This document shows positions 7,667 through 18,100 of a stretch of 64,000 nucleotides of DNA, piece by piece. A program made the position numbers and the translations under genes. The notes below the pieces were generated by a model. It saw only the letters and a program-made list of their open reading frames with translations, was not told the origin of the DNA and searched no databases. Location of the stretch: assembly GCF_043555885.1 (NCBI RefSeq), contig NZ_JBIGHX010000003.1:434001-498000 (forward strand). Reading direction: 5' to 3'. This DNA comes from Pelomonas lactea (GTDB lineage: Bacteria > Pseudomonadota > Gammaproteobacteria > Burkholderiales > Burkholderiaceae_C). Position 1 is the first letter of the stretch. Each line of letters opens with the position of its first letter.

Positions 7667-7930
7667 GCCTGTTAACACTGCGGGAGCCGGCCGCGTTGAG
7701 GCCAGAAAGCCCGCGAGCAAGGCGCAAACCGCAGCCGGGTTCGATACCCGGCGAGGATTTGCAACGCCGCGCGCGGGCTTTATGGCCTCAACCCGAAGGG
7801 AAGGCCCGCCGCCAGGGGCCACTCTGCGTTGCACCGCTTGCCCGCATATCAATGCGGGCTGCGCGCCGCGCCTTGATTGGCCCCTGGCGGCGGGCCTTCG
7901 CGGCCTACTCCCGCAGTGTTAACAGGCCTA
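7664..7930. repeat. Branched palindromic element between convergent tctA and ssuB
   Basis: This 267-bp element has a perfect 23-bp terminal inverted repeat (7664-7686 and 7908-7930, containing GTTAACACTGCGGGAG). After a 2-bp mismatch the pairing extends 7 more bases inward. Two internal arms follow. Arm 1 pairs 7696-7717 with 7770-7791 (20 of 22) and holds a hairpin GCCGGG-TTCGATA-CCCGGC (7734-7752) with a tRNA T-loop-like loop. Arm 2 is a perfect 21-bp pairing of 7801-7821 with 7878-7898, capped by GCCCGCAT-ATCA-ATGCGGGC (7840-7859). Either strand can fold into a Y shape. The repeat ends coincide with the TAG stops of both flanking genes. No open frame or T-tract is seen inside. Confidence 0.85.
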
Positions 7931-8716
7931 GGCGGTTGTTGGGTGCCCGATGATGTGCCGCAGCACCCGGTCTTCCAGCTCCGCGAAGCCCGGCGCTGCG
8001 CGTGAGCGCGAGCGGGGCAGCGTGACCGTCGCGTCGAGCGCGATGCCGCCGCGGTCGATGAGCAGCACGCGGTCGGCCAGCGCGACGGCCTCCGCGACGT
8101 CGTGCGTCACCAGCAGCGCCGTGAAGCCGTGGCGTTGCCACAGCTGCTCGATGAGGCGGTGCATCTCCAGGCGCGTCAGCGCATCCAGCGCGCCCAGCGG
8201 CTCGTCCAGCAGCAGCAGGCGCGGGCGGTGCACCAGCGCGCGGGCCAGCGCCACGCGCTGACGCTGGCCGCCCGAGAGCGTCGCCGGCCAGTCGTCGCCA
8301 CGGCCGGCCAGGCCCACCTGGGCCAGCGCTTCCATCGCGCGGGCCCTGGCGTCGCGGCCCGCCAGCCCCAGCGCGACGTTGTCGACGACGCGCTTCCACG
8401 GCAGCAGCCGCGCGTCCTGGAACATCAGCCGGCGTTCATCCGCCGCGCCGGCGTCGACGTGGCCGGCGCTGGGCGCGTCCAGCCCCGCGATGAGGCGCAG
8501 CAGCGTGCTCTTGCCGCAGCCGCTGCGGCCCACCAGCGCGACGAACTCGCCGGGCGCGATGTTCAGGTCCAGTGCCTGCAGCACATGACGCGTGCCGAAG
8601 GATTTGTCGACGCCGCGCAGCGTCAGCGCCAGGCCGTGCGAGGTGTCGCGGGCAGGGGGATCGTTGGCCACGGCGTCACGCGGCAGCACGGGGGTGTCGA
8701 ACTCGGTGAGCCACAT
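7928..8716 (-). CDS. ssuB: Sulfonate ABC transporter ATP-binding protein SsuB
   Basis: This 262-residue ABC ATPase has Walker A GRSGCGKST (about residue 65), Q-loop LMFQDARLLPWKRV, signature LSGGQRQRVALARAL, Walker B LLLLDEPLGALD and H-loop LLVTHDVAEAV. The Q-loop phrase and the context with ssuD mark it as the ATPase of the aliphatic sulfonate importer rather than a taurine or nitrate system. The ATG at 8716 lies 2 bp after the ssuC stop, so translation is coupled. It is the last gene of the ssu operon; its TAG stop lies in the right arm of the 7664-7930 palindrome. Confidence 0.9.
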   Translation of the reverse strand: MWLTEFDTPVLPRDAVANDPPARDTSHGLALTLRGVDKSFGTRHVLQALDLNIAPGEFVALVGRSGCGKSTLLRLIAGLDAPSAGHVDAGAADERRLMFQDARLLPWKRVVDNVALGLAGRDARARAMEALAQVGLAGRGDDWPATLSGGQRQRVALARALVHRPRLLLLDEPLGALDALTRLEMHRLIEQLWQRHGFTALLVTHDVAEAVALADRVLLIDRGGIALDATVTLPRSRSRAAPGFAELEDRVLRHIIGHPTTA

Positions 8717-8718
8717 CG

Positions 8719-9483
8719 TCAGGTTCCTTCGCTCGCATAGCCTCGGTGCCAGGGCAGCCACGCACGCTCCAGCGCGCGGGCGACGACGTCGGCCAGCTTG
8801 CCCAGCAGCGCGTACAGCAGGATGCCCACCAGCACGATGTCGGTCTGCAGGAACTCGCGGGCGTTCATCGTCAGGTACCCGATGCCGGCCTGCGCCGACA
8901 GCGTCTCGGCGACGATGAGCAGCACCCACATCAGCCCCAGCGAGAAGCGCAGGCCGACGAGGATGGACGGCAGCGCGCCGGGCAGGATGACCTGCCGGTA
9001 CAACTGCCAGCCCGACAGGCCGTAGCTGCGCGCCATCTCGATGAGGTCGCGGTCGACGTTGCGGATGCCGTGGAAGGTGTTCAGGTAGACCGGGAAGAAC
9101 ACGCCCACGGCGACCAGCACCAGCTTGGCGGCCTCGTCGATGCCGAACCACAGGATGACCAGCGGGATCAGCGCCAGCGCCGGGATGTTGCGCAGCATCT
9201 GCAGCGTCGTGTCCAGCAACGCCTCGGCGTGGCGCCAGGTGCCGGTCAGCAGGCCCAGCACCAGACCCAGCCCGCCGCCGACGGCCAGTGCCGAGAACGC
9301 GCGCGCCGCGCTGACGCCGACGTGATGCGCCAGCTCGCCGGAGCGCAGCAGCGTCCAGAACGCGGTGGCCACGGCGGCGGGCTCCGGCAGGATGCGCGCC
9401 GACAGCCAGCCCGTGCGCGACGCGATCTCCCACGCGACGAGGATGGCCGCGGGCAGCAGCCAGGGGGTGAGGCGCTTCAGCAT
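8719..9483 (-). CDS. ssuC: Sulfonate ABC transporter permease SsuC
   Basis: The protein has 254 residues and about six membrane helices. The cytoplasmic EAA loop is clear (EMARSYGLSGWQLYRQVILPGALPSI written here as EMARSYGLSG followed by WQLYRQVILPGALP, residues about 155-180). The N-terminal segment TPWLLPAAILVAWEIASRTG and the central LRNIPALALIPLVILWFGI match SsuC/TauC-type permeases (binding-protein-dependent transport family). It sits 3 bp downstream of ssuD and 2 bp upstream of ssuB. Together with SsuA and SsuB it forms the importer that supplies sulfonates to SsuD under sulfate limitation. Confidence 0.9.
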   Translation of the reverse strand: MLKRLTPWLLPAAILVAWEIASRTGWLSARILPEPAAVATAFWTLLRSGELAHHVGVSAARAFSALAVGGGLGLVLGLLTGTWRHAEALLDTTLQMLRNIPALALIPLVILWFGIDEAAKLVLVAVGVFFPVYLNTFHGIRNVDRDLIEMARSYGLSGWQLYRQVILPGALPSILVGLRFSLGLMWVLLIVAETLSAQAGIGYLTMNAREFLQTDIVLVGILLYALLGKLADVVARALERAWLPWHRGYASEGT

Positions 9484-9486
9484 GCG

Positions 9487-10659
9487 TCAGCTCGCCGATA
9501 CGGCCTTGGGCACGTAGCTGTTCGCCACGACCTCACCGAACGGCCCGGTCAGCGCCGGCGCTGTCAGCTTCTCGCGCACGCCCAGCGGCAGCAGAGGGAA
9601 TACCAGCTCTGCGAAGCGGTGCGCCTCGTCCAGATGCGGGTAGCCGCTGAGGATGAAGTACTCCAGACCGAGGTCGGAATACTCCTTGATGCGGTCCGCC
9701 ACCTGCTGCGGATTGCCGACGAGGGCGGTGCCCGCGCCGCCGCGCACCAGGCCCACGCCGGCCCACAGGTTGGGCGCGATCTCCAGGCCGGCGCGCACGT
9801 TGGCCTTGTCGAACTGGCCGCCGTGCAGCTCGGCCATGCGGCGCTGGCCGACCGAGTCCATCGTCTTGAACTTGGCCTGGGCGGTGGCGACTGTGGCTTC
9901 GTCCAGCTGCGACACCAGCTCGGCGGCCGCGCGCCAGGCCTCGTCCTCCGTCTCGCGCACGATGACGTGCAGCCGGATGCCGTACTGCAGCTGCCGGCCC
10001 TTGGCCGCGGCGCGTTCGCGCACGTCGGCGAGCTTCTTCGCGACGTCGGCGGGGGGCTCGCCCCAGGTCAGGTAGGTGTCCACCTGTTCGGCGGCGAGGT
10101 CGTGTGCCGGGCCTGAGGACCCGCCGAAGAACACCGGCGGGTAGGGCTTGTTGATGGGCGGGTACAGCACCTTGCCGCTTTTCACGCTGAGGTGCTGGCC
10201 TTCAAAGTCCAGCGGCGTGCCGTCGTGCGAGCGGCTCATCAGTTCGCGCCAGATGCGGATGAACTCGGCCGACTGCTCGTAGCGCTCGGCATGGCCGAGG
10301 AACTGGCCGTCGCCGGCCAGCTCGTCCGGGTCGCCGCCGGTCACGAGGTTGACGAGCAGGCGCCCACCCGACAGCCGGTCCAGCGTGGCGGCCATGCGCG
10401 CGCTCTGCGACGGCGCCACCAGCCCGGGCCGCAGCGCGACGAGGAACTTGAGGTGCCTGGTCGCGTCGATGAGGCTGGCCGCGACGATCCACGAGTCCTC
10501 GCAGGAGCGGCCGGTGGGCAGCAGCACGCCTTCATAGCCGAGGCTGTCGGCGGCGATGGCGATCTGCTTGAAGTAGGCGTGGTCGGCCACGCGCGCGCCG
10601 GGCGAGCTACCGAGGTAGCGGCTGTCGCCGTGGGTGGGGATGAACCAGAAGATCTTCAT
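9487..10659 (-). CDS. ssuD: FMNH2-dependent alkanesulfonate monooxygenase SsuD
   Basis: The 390-residue bacterial-luciferase-type flavin monooxygenase opens MKIFWFIPTHGDSRYLG and contains YFKQIAIAADSLGYEG, LLPTGRSCEDSWIVA, RLLVNLVTGGDPDELAGDG and FFGGSSGPAHDLAAEQVD, all characteristic of SsuD. It releases sulfite from alkanesulfonates using reduced FMN supplied by SsuE. Length equals the family norm. Its ATG overlaps, as ATGA, the stop of a 36-codon ORF that itself overlaps the ssuA stop, making an unbroken coupled chain from ssuA through ssuB. Confidence 0.94.
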   Translation of the reverse strand: MKIFWFIPTHGDSRYLGSSPGARVADHAYFKQIAIAADSLGYEGVLLPTGRSCEDSWIVAASLIDATRHLKFLVALRPGLVAPSQSARMAATLDRLSGGRLLVNLVTGGDPDELAGDGQFLGHAERYEQSAEFIRIWRELMSRSHDGTPLDFEGQHLSVKSGKVLYPPINKPYPPVFFGGSSGPAHDLAAEQVDTYLTWGEPPADVAKKLADVRERAAAKGRQLQYGIRLHVIVRETEDEAWRAAAELVSQLDEATVATAQAKFKTMDSVGQRRMAELHGGQFDKANVRAGLEIAPNLWAGVGLVRGGAGTALVGNPQQVADRIKEYSDLGLEYFILSGYPHLDEAHRFAELVFPLLPLGVREKLTAPALTGPFGEVVANSYVPKAVSAS

Positions 10660-10766
10660 GCGGGCGCTCCCGGCACCCGGACGCGCAGCCCTTCGCGCTG
10701 CCAGAGTGCCGCCGTGGTGGCGAGGATGAGGGCGATGGCGGCAAGCCGCGGCGCGGGCGAGCTCAC
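10656..10766 (-). CDS. Candidate 36-aa membrane peptide coupled between ssuA and ssuD
   Basis: A GTG at 10766 opens a 36-codon frame that reads SSPAPRLAAIALILATT after the start and ends VRVPGAPA. Its start overlaps the ssuA stop (GTGA) and its stop overlaps the ssuD start (ATGA), so it exactly fills the gap between two coupled genes. Residues about 6-23 form one hydrophobic helix followed by a basic, arginine-bearing tail, as in single-span small membrane proteins. No homologue is recognised. It could be a real transporter- or enzyme-associated peptide, or just a translational bridge keeping ribosomes moving into ssuD. It is too short for ordinary gene callers. Confidence 0.5.
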   Translation of the reverse strand: MSSPAPRLAAIALILATTAALWQREGLRVRVPGAPA

Positions 10767-11725
10767 TTGCCGGCCTCGGCGAGCTTGACGCTGCCTGGCA
10801 GCGCGTCCGCCACGCGGATGGGCTTGGGGATCAGGCCCAGCGCGTGGAAGGTGTCGGCGATCTTCTGCTGCTCGGCGGCCACGGCGGCGGTCAGCGGCTT
10901 CACGCCGAACTGGTAGCGCGTCAGGCTCTTCTCGACGACCTCGGGCTCCAGCCCCTGCAGCGGCGCGATGACGGCGGCCGCCGCCTTGACGTTGGCCTTC
11001 AGCGCCACGGCCTGGGCCTGCGTGTCCTCGAACAGCGCCTGGATGACCTGTGGCTGCTTCTCGGCGTAACCGCGCTCGGCCAGGTAGTAGGCGTAGTTGT
11101 TGACGAGGCCGCGGCCGTCCTGCAGCAGGCGGGCGCCGCTCTGCTTTTCGACGGCGGCGAGGAAGGGGTCCCAGATCACCCAGGCATCCACCGCACCGCG
11201 CTCGAAGGCGGCGCGTGCGTCGGCCGGCGGCAGGTAGACGGCCTGCACATCGCTGAACTTCAGGCCCTGCTTCTCCAGTGCCTTCACGAGCAGGTAGTGC
11301 ACGTTGCTGCCCTTGTTCAGCGCGACCTTCTTGCCTTTCAACTCGGCGACGGTCTTGATGCCCGAGTCCCTGGGCACGACGATGGCCTCGGCCTCGGGCG
11401 CGGCGGGGTCGAAGCCGATGTAGACGAAGCGGGCGCCGGCGGCCTGCGCAAAGATGGGCGGCGCCTCGCCGACGAAGCCCACGTCAACGGCGCCGACGTT
11501 CAGGCCTTCCAGCAGCTGCGGGCCGGCGGGGAATTCCACCCACTTCACCGCCACGCCCAGCGGACTGAGCTTCTTCTCCAGCGAGCCGCTGGACTTCTGG
11601 TAGGTCAGCAGGCTGGCGGACTTCTGGAACCCGATGCGCAGCGTCGTCTGCGCGGACGCCTGCAGGCTGATGGCGGCCACCAGCAGTGGCGCGGCCAGGC
11701 GGAAGAGGGAGCGGAAGGAGAGCAT
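10763..11725 (-). CDS. ssuA: Sulfonate-binding periplasmic protein SsuA
   Basis: The 320-residue binding protein has a signal peptide of about 25 residues (ending ISLQASA-Q). The mature part starts TTLRIGFQKSASLLTYQKSS and includes VKWVEFPAGPQLLEGLNVG, DVGFVGEAPPIFAQAAG and the AAFERGAVDAWVIWDPF hinge-region motif typical of SsuA/TauA/NrtT. It delivers alkanesulfonates to SsuBC. A hairpin followed by six Ts lies only 15-65 bases before its start codon, between it and ssuE, so its transcription may be subject to termination control. Confidence 0.92.
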   Translation of the reverse strand: MLSFRSLFRLAAPLLVAAISLQASAQTTLRIGFQKSASLLTYQKSSGSLEKKLSPLGVAVKWVEFPAGPQLLEGLNVGAVDVGFVGEAPPIFAQAAGARFVYIGFDPAAPEAEAIVVPRDSGIKTVAELKGKKVALNKGSNVHYLLVKALEKQGLKFSDVQAVYLPPADARAAFERGAVDAWVIWDPFLAAVEKQSGARLLQDGRGLVNNYAYYLAERGYAEKQPQVIQALFEDTQAQAVALKANVKAAAAVIAPLQGLEPEVVEKSLTRYQFGVKPLTAAVAAEQQKIADTFHALGLIPKPIRVADALPGSVKLAEAGK

Positions 11726-11740
11726 GTGTTTGTCCTGTGC

Positions 11741-11790
11741 AAAAAAGATCCCGGCGCTCGGTCACACCCGATCCGCGCCCGAGCGCCGGG
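11741..11790 (-). terminator. Rho-independent terminator or attenuator between ssuE and ssuA
   Basis: On the minus strand a perfect 12-bp stem (11790-11779 with 11761-11750, sequence CCCGGCGCTCGG / CCGAGCGCCGGG, 17-nt loop) is followed after three bases by TTTTTT (11746-11741). This is the form of an intrinsic terminator. It sits after ssuE and 15 bp before the ssuA ATG, leaving no room for an ordinary promoter between the T-run and ssuA. Either ssuA has a promoter inside or upstream of the hairpin, or the hairpin is conditional. Confidence 0.75.
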
Positions 11791-11850
11791 AAGAAGTCGC
11801 CGTTCCCGTCCGGGAGGCGAGGAGACAAGAGGTACTGCGTTGTGAGGGGT

Positions 11851-12423
11851 TCAGCGCCGACAGTCGAACGGCTCCGCGGCGCTGCGCATTCGCGCGGCAG
11901 GCAGCAGCGGTTGCAGCGCGCGGTCCAGCCGCGCGAGCAGGTCGGGGTCGGGCACATAACCGCCCGCCTCATGGCGCTGCAGCTGCGCGTCGGTGGCGAA
12001 CACGCCATCCAGCACGTAGCGGGCGCCGAGGGCCGACAGCACGGGCTTGAGCGCGTAGTCCAGTGCCAGCAGGTGGGCCGGGCTGCCGCCGGTGGCCAGC
12101 GGCAGCACCGTCTTGCCGCGCAGCGCGTCGGGCGGCAGCAGGTCCAGGAAGACCTTCAGCAGCCCCGAGTAGGCGGCCTTGTAGATGGGCGTGCCGACGA
12201 TGACGAGGCCGGCGCCGCTGAGCGCATCGATGGCGCGGGCGATGGCGGGGTCTTGCGCGTCGGCGTTCAGCAGCGCGCCGGCCGGCAGCTCGCGCACGGC
12301 GATGTGCTCGCTGCGCGTGGCCACGCCTTCCAGCCGCGTCAGCGCGAACTGTGTCAGCCACGCCGATCGCGAGCGTTCGCTGGGACTGCCGGAGATGCTG
12401 GTGATGTGCATGGTGGCCTGCAT
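11851..12423 (-). CDS. ssuE: NAD(P)H-dependent FMN reductase SsuE
   Basis: The 190-residue flavodoxin-like reductase has the N-terminal SISGSPSERSRS flavin-binding loop, GLVIVGTPIYKAAYSGLLKVF (the PxYKAAYSG motif of SsuE), and TVLPLATGGSPAHLLALDY. It supplies FMNH2 to SsuD. The ATG at 12423 gives MQATMHITSI; the internal ATG at 12411 (MHITSI) is equally plausible, since neither has a strong ribosome site. It is the promoter-proximal gene of the ssu cluster and lies 111 bp downstream of tRNA-Arg in the same direction. Confidence 0.9.
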   Translation of the reverse strand: MQATMHITSISGSPSERSRSAWLTQFALTRLEGVATRSEHIAVRELPAGALLNADAQDPAIARAIDALSGAGLVIVGTPIYKAAYSGLLKVFLDLLPPDALRGKTVLPLATGGSPAHLLALDYALKPVLSALGARYVLDGVFATDAQLQRHEAGGYVPDPDLLARLDRALQPLLPAARMRSAAEPFDCRR

Positions 12424-12534
12424 GTGTTCAGGCCTTGCACGATAGGGATCGGCGCTTCTGCGCGGAACGAAGGAAAGCGGGGATGCTTATGCGGCCGGTG
12501 CGTTTGGACCTTCAGCCATGCGCCGTGCCAGCCT

Positions 12535-12609
12535 TGGTCCCTCCGACAGGAATCGAACCTGTATCTGCCGCTTAGGAGGCGGCCGTTCTATCCATTGAAC
12601 TACGGAGAG
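12535..12609 (-). tRNA. tRNA-Arg (anticodon CCT)
   Basis: The minus strand folds into a full 75-nt cloverleaf with encoded CCA. The acceptor pairs CTCTCCG/CGGAGGG (one G-U), the D-arm is GTTCAATGGATAGAAC, the anticodon stem-loop is GCCGC-CTCCTAA-GCGGC with anticodon CCT reading AGG, and the T-arm is ACAGG-TTCGATT-CCTGT, with discriminator A and CCA at 12537-12535. No intron or variable arm. It lies between ssuE and katG. Confidence 0.97.
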
Positions 12610-12855
12610 TGCCGTCTCGCCCGCCGTGACGGCGGTGCGAGGGCGCGCATTCTCTCATGGCGCCGCTGCTGGGTCGGGCGTGCGAGGGCAGCTGGGCAGG
12701 TCCGGTCTGCCGGCAGAGATCTCCGGCTGGCAACGGTGAACGGCATCGTCGGCACGCATTTCTCGCTATCGCTGCCATTGGCAGGATTGCGTTGATCCCT
12801 CATGGACCGACTCCTAGACTGCCCTGGCTCTGTTCATCCCCCCGAGGAGACTCCC

Positions 12856-15054
<2,199 letters not shown>

Positions 15055-15071
15055 GTCACCGCGCGGGGCGA

Positions 15072-15096
15072 GGGCGGCGCACCAGAAGCGCCGCCC
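15072..15096. terminator. GC-rich hairpin between convergent katG and tamB
   Basis: GGGCGGCGC-ACCAGAA-GCGCCGCCC is a perfect 9-bp stem with a 7-nt loop in the 108-bp gap between two convergent stop codons. It has no T-tract on either strand, so it is only a candidate bidirectional terminator or transcript-end stabiliser. Confidence 0.45.
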
Positions 15097-15162
15097 CGCC
15101 CGGTCAGCAGGCTGGAGCAGCGGGTTGATCGTCGTGGTGCAGCAAGGCCGGGCGCCGGGCCG

Positions 15163-18100
15163 CTAGTTCCACTTCCATTGCCAGATCAGGTCCACCGCGT
15201 TGTCGTCGCCGCTCTGCGCCCGCAGCGTGAAGCGCCGGGCGATGCGGTAGATCAGCTGCCACGATCCGGTCGTCGCGTTCAGGCTGCGCTCGTAGCCCAC
15301 GTACCAGTGCCGCGAGATCTGCTTGCCCAGCCGCACGATGGTGGCGCGGGTGTCGTCGTCGCTCTGCGAGAGCGACAACTCGTCCAGCCCCAGCTGGCGC
15401 AGCGCCTTGCCGGTGGCGCCTTCGCCCTCGCCGCTGATGAGCGCCAGCGCGGCGCGCTGCAGCAGCGCCGTGTCGGTGCGGCCCAGGCCGTCGGGGCCGC
15501 GGCCCAGCAGCAGCCAGGACAGCTTGTCGGTGTCGCTCATGTCGGGCTCGGCGTACAGGCTCACGCGCGGCGCCTGCGCGGTGCCGCCGACGTAGACGCC
15601 CACGCGCACGTCCAGGTTGGGCCGCACGGCCAGCAGGTCCAGCGACGGGTTGTCCAGCGAGCCCGTGAAGCTGATGTCGCCGCGCTCGATCTCCAGCTTC
15701 TGGCCGTAGGCGGCGTACTGGCCGCCGTTGGCGTCGAGCTTGCCGGTCACGCGCAACGGGCCGTTCTCCTTCTGCGCGATCTGCAGCTGGCCGCGCAGCG
15801 TCGTCGCCAGGCCGCGGCCGCGCACCTTGAATTCGCGGCCGAAGTCCAGCGACACGTTGACGGTGGAGCCGCGCACCGACTGCGGCGCGGGTGGTGCGGT
15901 GGGCTCGGCGGTGCGCGGGCCGCGGCGCACGATGACGTCGTCGGCCAGCGTCGGCGCATCGGCGCGCGTGAAGTCGAACAGGCCCTCGTCGGCGCGCAGC
16001 TTGCCGCTGAGGTTCAGGCCCTTGTCGTCCAGGTCCAGCGTGGCGTTGCCGCTGGCGACGATGCGGCGGTCCACGCGCGACAGCACGCGCAGCTTGTCGG
16101 CCGTCATCTCGATGTGCGCGGCCGGCTTGGCGCCCAGCTCCGCGCGGCCGGTGGCGCGCAGCCAGCCATCGCCCGCGCGGGCCTGCAGCTCGGTCAGCTC
16201 GGCATGCTGGCCCTTCAGGTCCAGCACGAAGCGGCCCTCGGTGACGTCCACGCCGTACAGCAGGTGGCGCAGCGCCAGGCCGTCGCCGTCGGCGCGGCCG
16301 GTCAGGTCCGGCGCGGCGAGCTTGCCGCCGATCTGCACCGTGGCGGCGGCCCGGCCTGCCAGCCGCCAGCCGGCCGGCACCCAGCGGCCCCAGGTGGCGA
16401 GGTCGTTCACGTTGGCCTGCAGCACGCCGTCGATGGGCGTGGCGGCCTCGGGCCACAGCCCGGCGGGCCGCAGCGAGAGCGCGCCGCCCAGGCTGCCCAG
16501 CGCCTTGCCGGACAGGCCCTGCGCGAACTGCCACACGCCGTCGCGCACGTTCAGCGCCACGCGCAGGTCGGTCAGGCCCAGCGGCCGCGTGCCGAATTCG
16601 TCGGTCACGCGCAGGTCGCCGCCCTGGCGGTCCAGCAGCACCTCGGCGGTGAGCCGATCGGTGAGCAGCAGCGACGCGTGGCCGGTGATGCGCAGGTCGC
16701 CGCTCCAGCCGAAGTCGGGCTGCCAGCGCGCCATCAGCGGCGCGACGGCCAGGTCCTCCAGCTGCAGCTCGGCGCGCGCCTCGGGTTGCGCGCCGCCGCG
16801 CCAGCTCAGGGTCTGCCAGCGCACGAAGGCGCCGCCTACCTCGGCACGGCCGGGCTCGGCCGTCACCTGCGGGCCGCTGTCGCCCAGCGCCACGCGCAGG
16901 CCGATGTTGCTGGCGGCCAGCGTGGCCGGCGTGCCGGGGCGCAGCGGCGCGATGTCCAGCTGCGCGATGCGGCCCGCCCAGGCCTGGCCGTTCCAGTCGC
17001 CCTGGGCCTGCAGCGTGGCGCCCAGGTTCACGTCCTGCCCGCCGGCCGGTGCGCGGCCGGCCAACTGGGCCTTGAGTTCGTGGGCACTGCGCCGGCCCTG
17101 CAGGTCCAGCTTGACGAGCTTCAGCTGCACCTGGCCGTTGCGCACGCCGCCGGCTTCCACCGCCAGCGACAGCGGCGCGTCGCCATCCACGCCCGGCGCG
17201 GGCAGGCTCCAGCGGGCCTTGGCGCTCTCCACCATCGTGCCGTTGGCGCTCAGGCCCTTCAGCGTCGCGCTGCCGCGGCCGCCCACCTGCCATACGGTGG
17301 CGGGCAGCGTCTTGGGCGAGAGCTTGCCCGGCGCCGGCAGCTTCACGCGCTGCAGCTGCAGGTCGCCGTCGCCGTCCACCTGGCCGGCCACCGGCCCCTG
17401 GCCCAGCAGCGCCAGCAGCGGGTTCAGCTCGGCCAGCCTGGCGGCCTGCAGCTTGATGTCGGCCGCGACGGCCTCGGGCCGGGCCTCGCCGCGCGTCTGC
17501 ACGCGGTTGCTGCCCAGCCGCGCGGCGAGGTCGAAGCCGGCCGCGTCGGCCGCGCGCGGGCGGGCGAGCTTGAGCTGGCCATCCAGCGGCAGGCCGCCGA
17601 ACTGGCCAGGCAGCAGCGTGGCCTCGGCCGTGCCGGTGGCGTTGTCGGCGCTGTTGCCGCGCAGGTCCAGCGTCGCGTCCGCGTTCAACCGCGTCGGGCC
17701 GGGCAGCCGCGCCCATGCGGAGCCAGGCGCGCCGCGCCACAGCAGGTGCGGGTCGAACTGCCGCACTTGCGCCTTGAGCTTGACGGCGGGCAGGCCGGCG
17801 CGTGGCGCCTCGACGCTGCCGCTGGCCTGCAGCTCGGCGTCGCCGCTGGTGAGCCGGGCCTCCTCGACCTGCCAGCTGCTGCCCTGGTCGTGCAGGCGGC
17901 CCTGCACGCGCGCCTGCACGCGCAGCGGGCGCTGCTCCAGCGTGCCGCGCAGGTCGGTCTTTGCCGTCAGCGGCTGGCCGGGGCCGCCGGTGAGGGCCAG
18001 CGGCCCGTCCAGGCGGGCGGGCGTGGCGCGTGCGTCCAGCTGCTCGGGACGCAGGCCTTGCACGCGCGCTTCCAGCTGCCAGCGGCCGTCGGCCTCGCGG

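Noticed and set aside
7664..7930. Integron attC site or a true tRNA
   Set aside because: The repeat GTTAACA does not fit the GTTRRRY core and no integrase is present. Only a T-arm-like hairpin is seen, without D- or anticodon arms.
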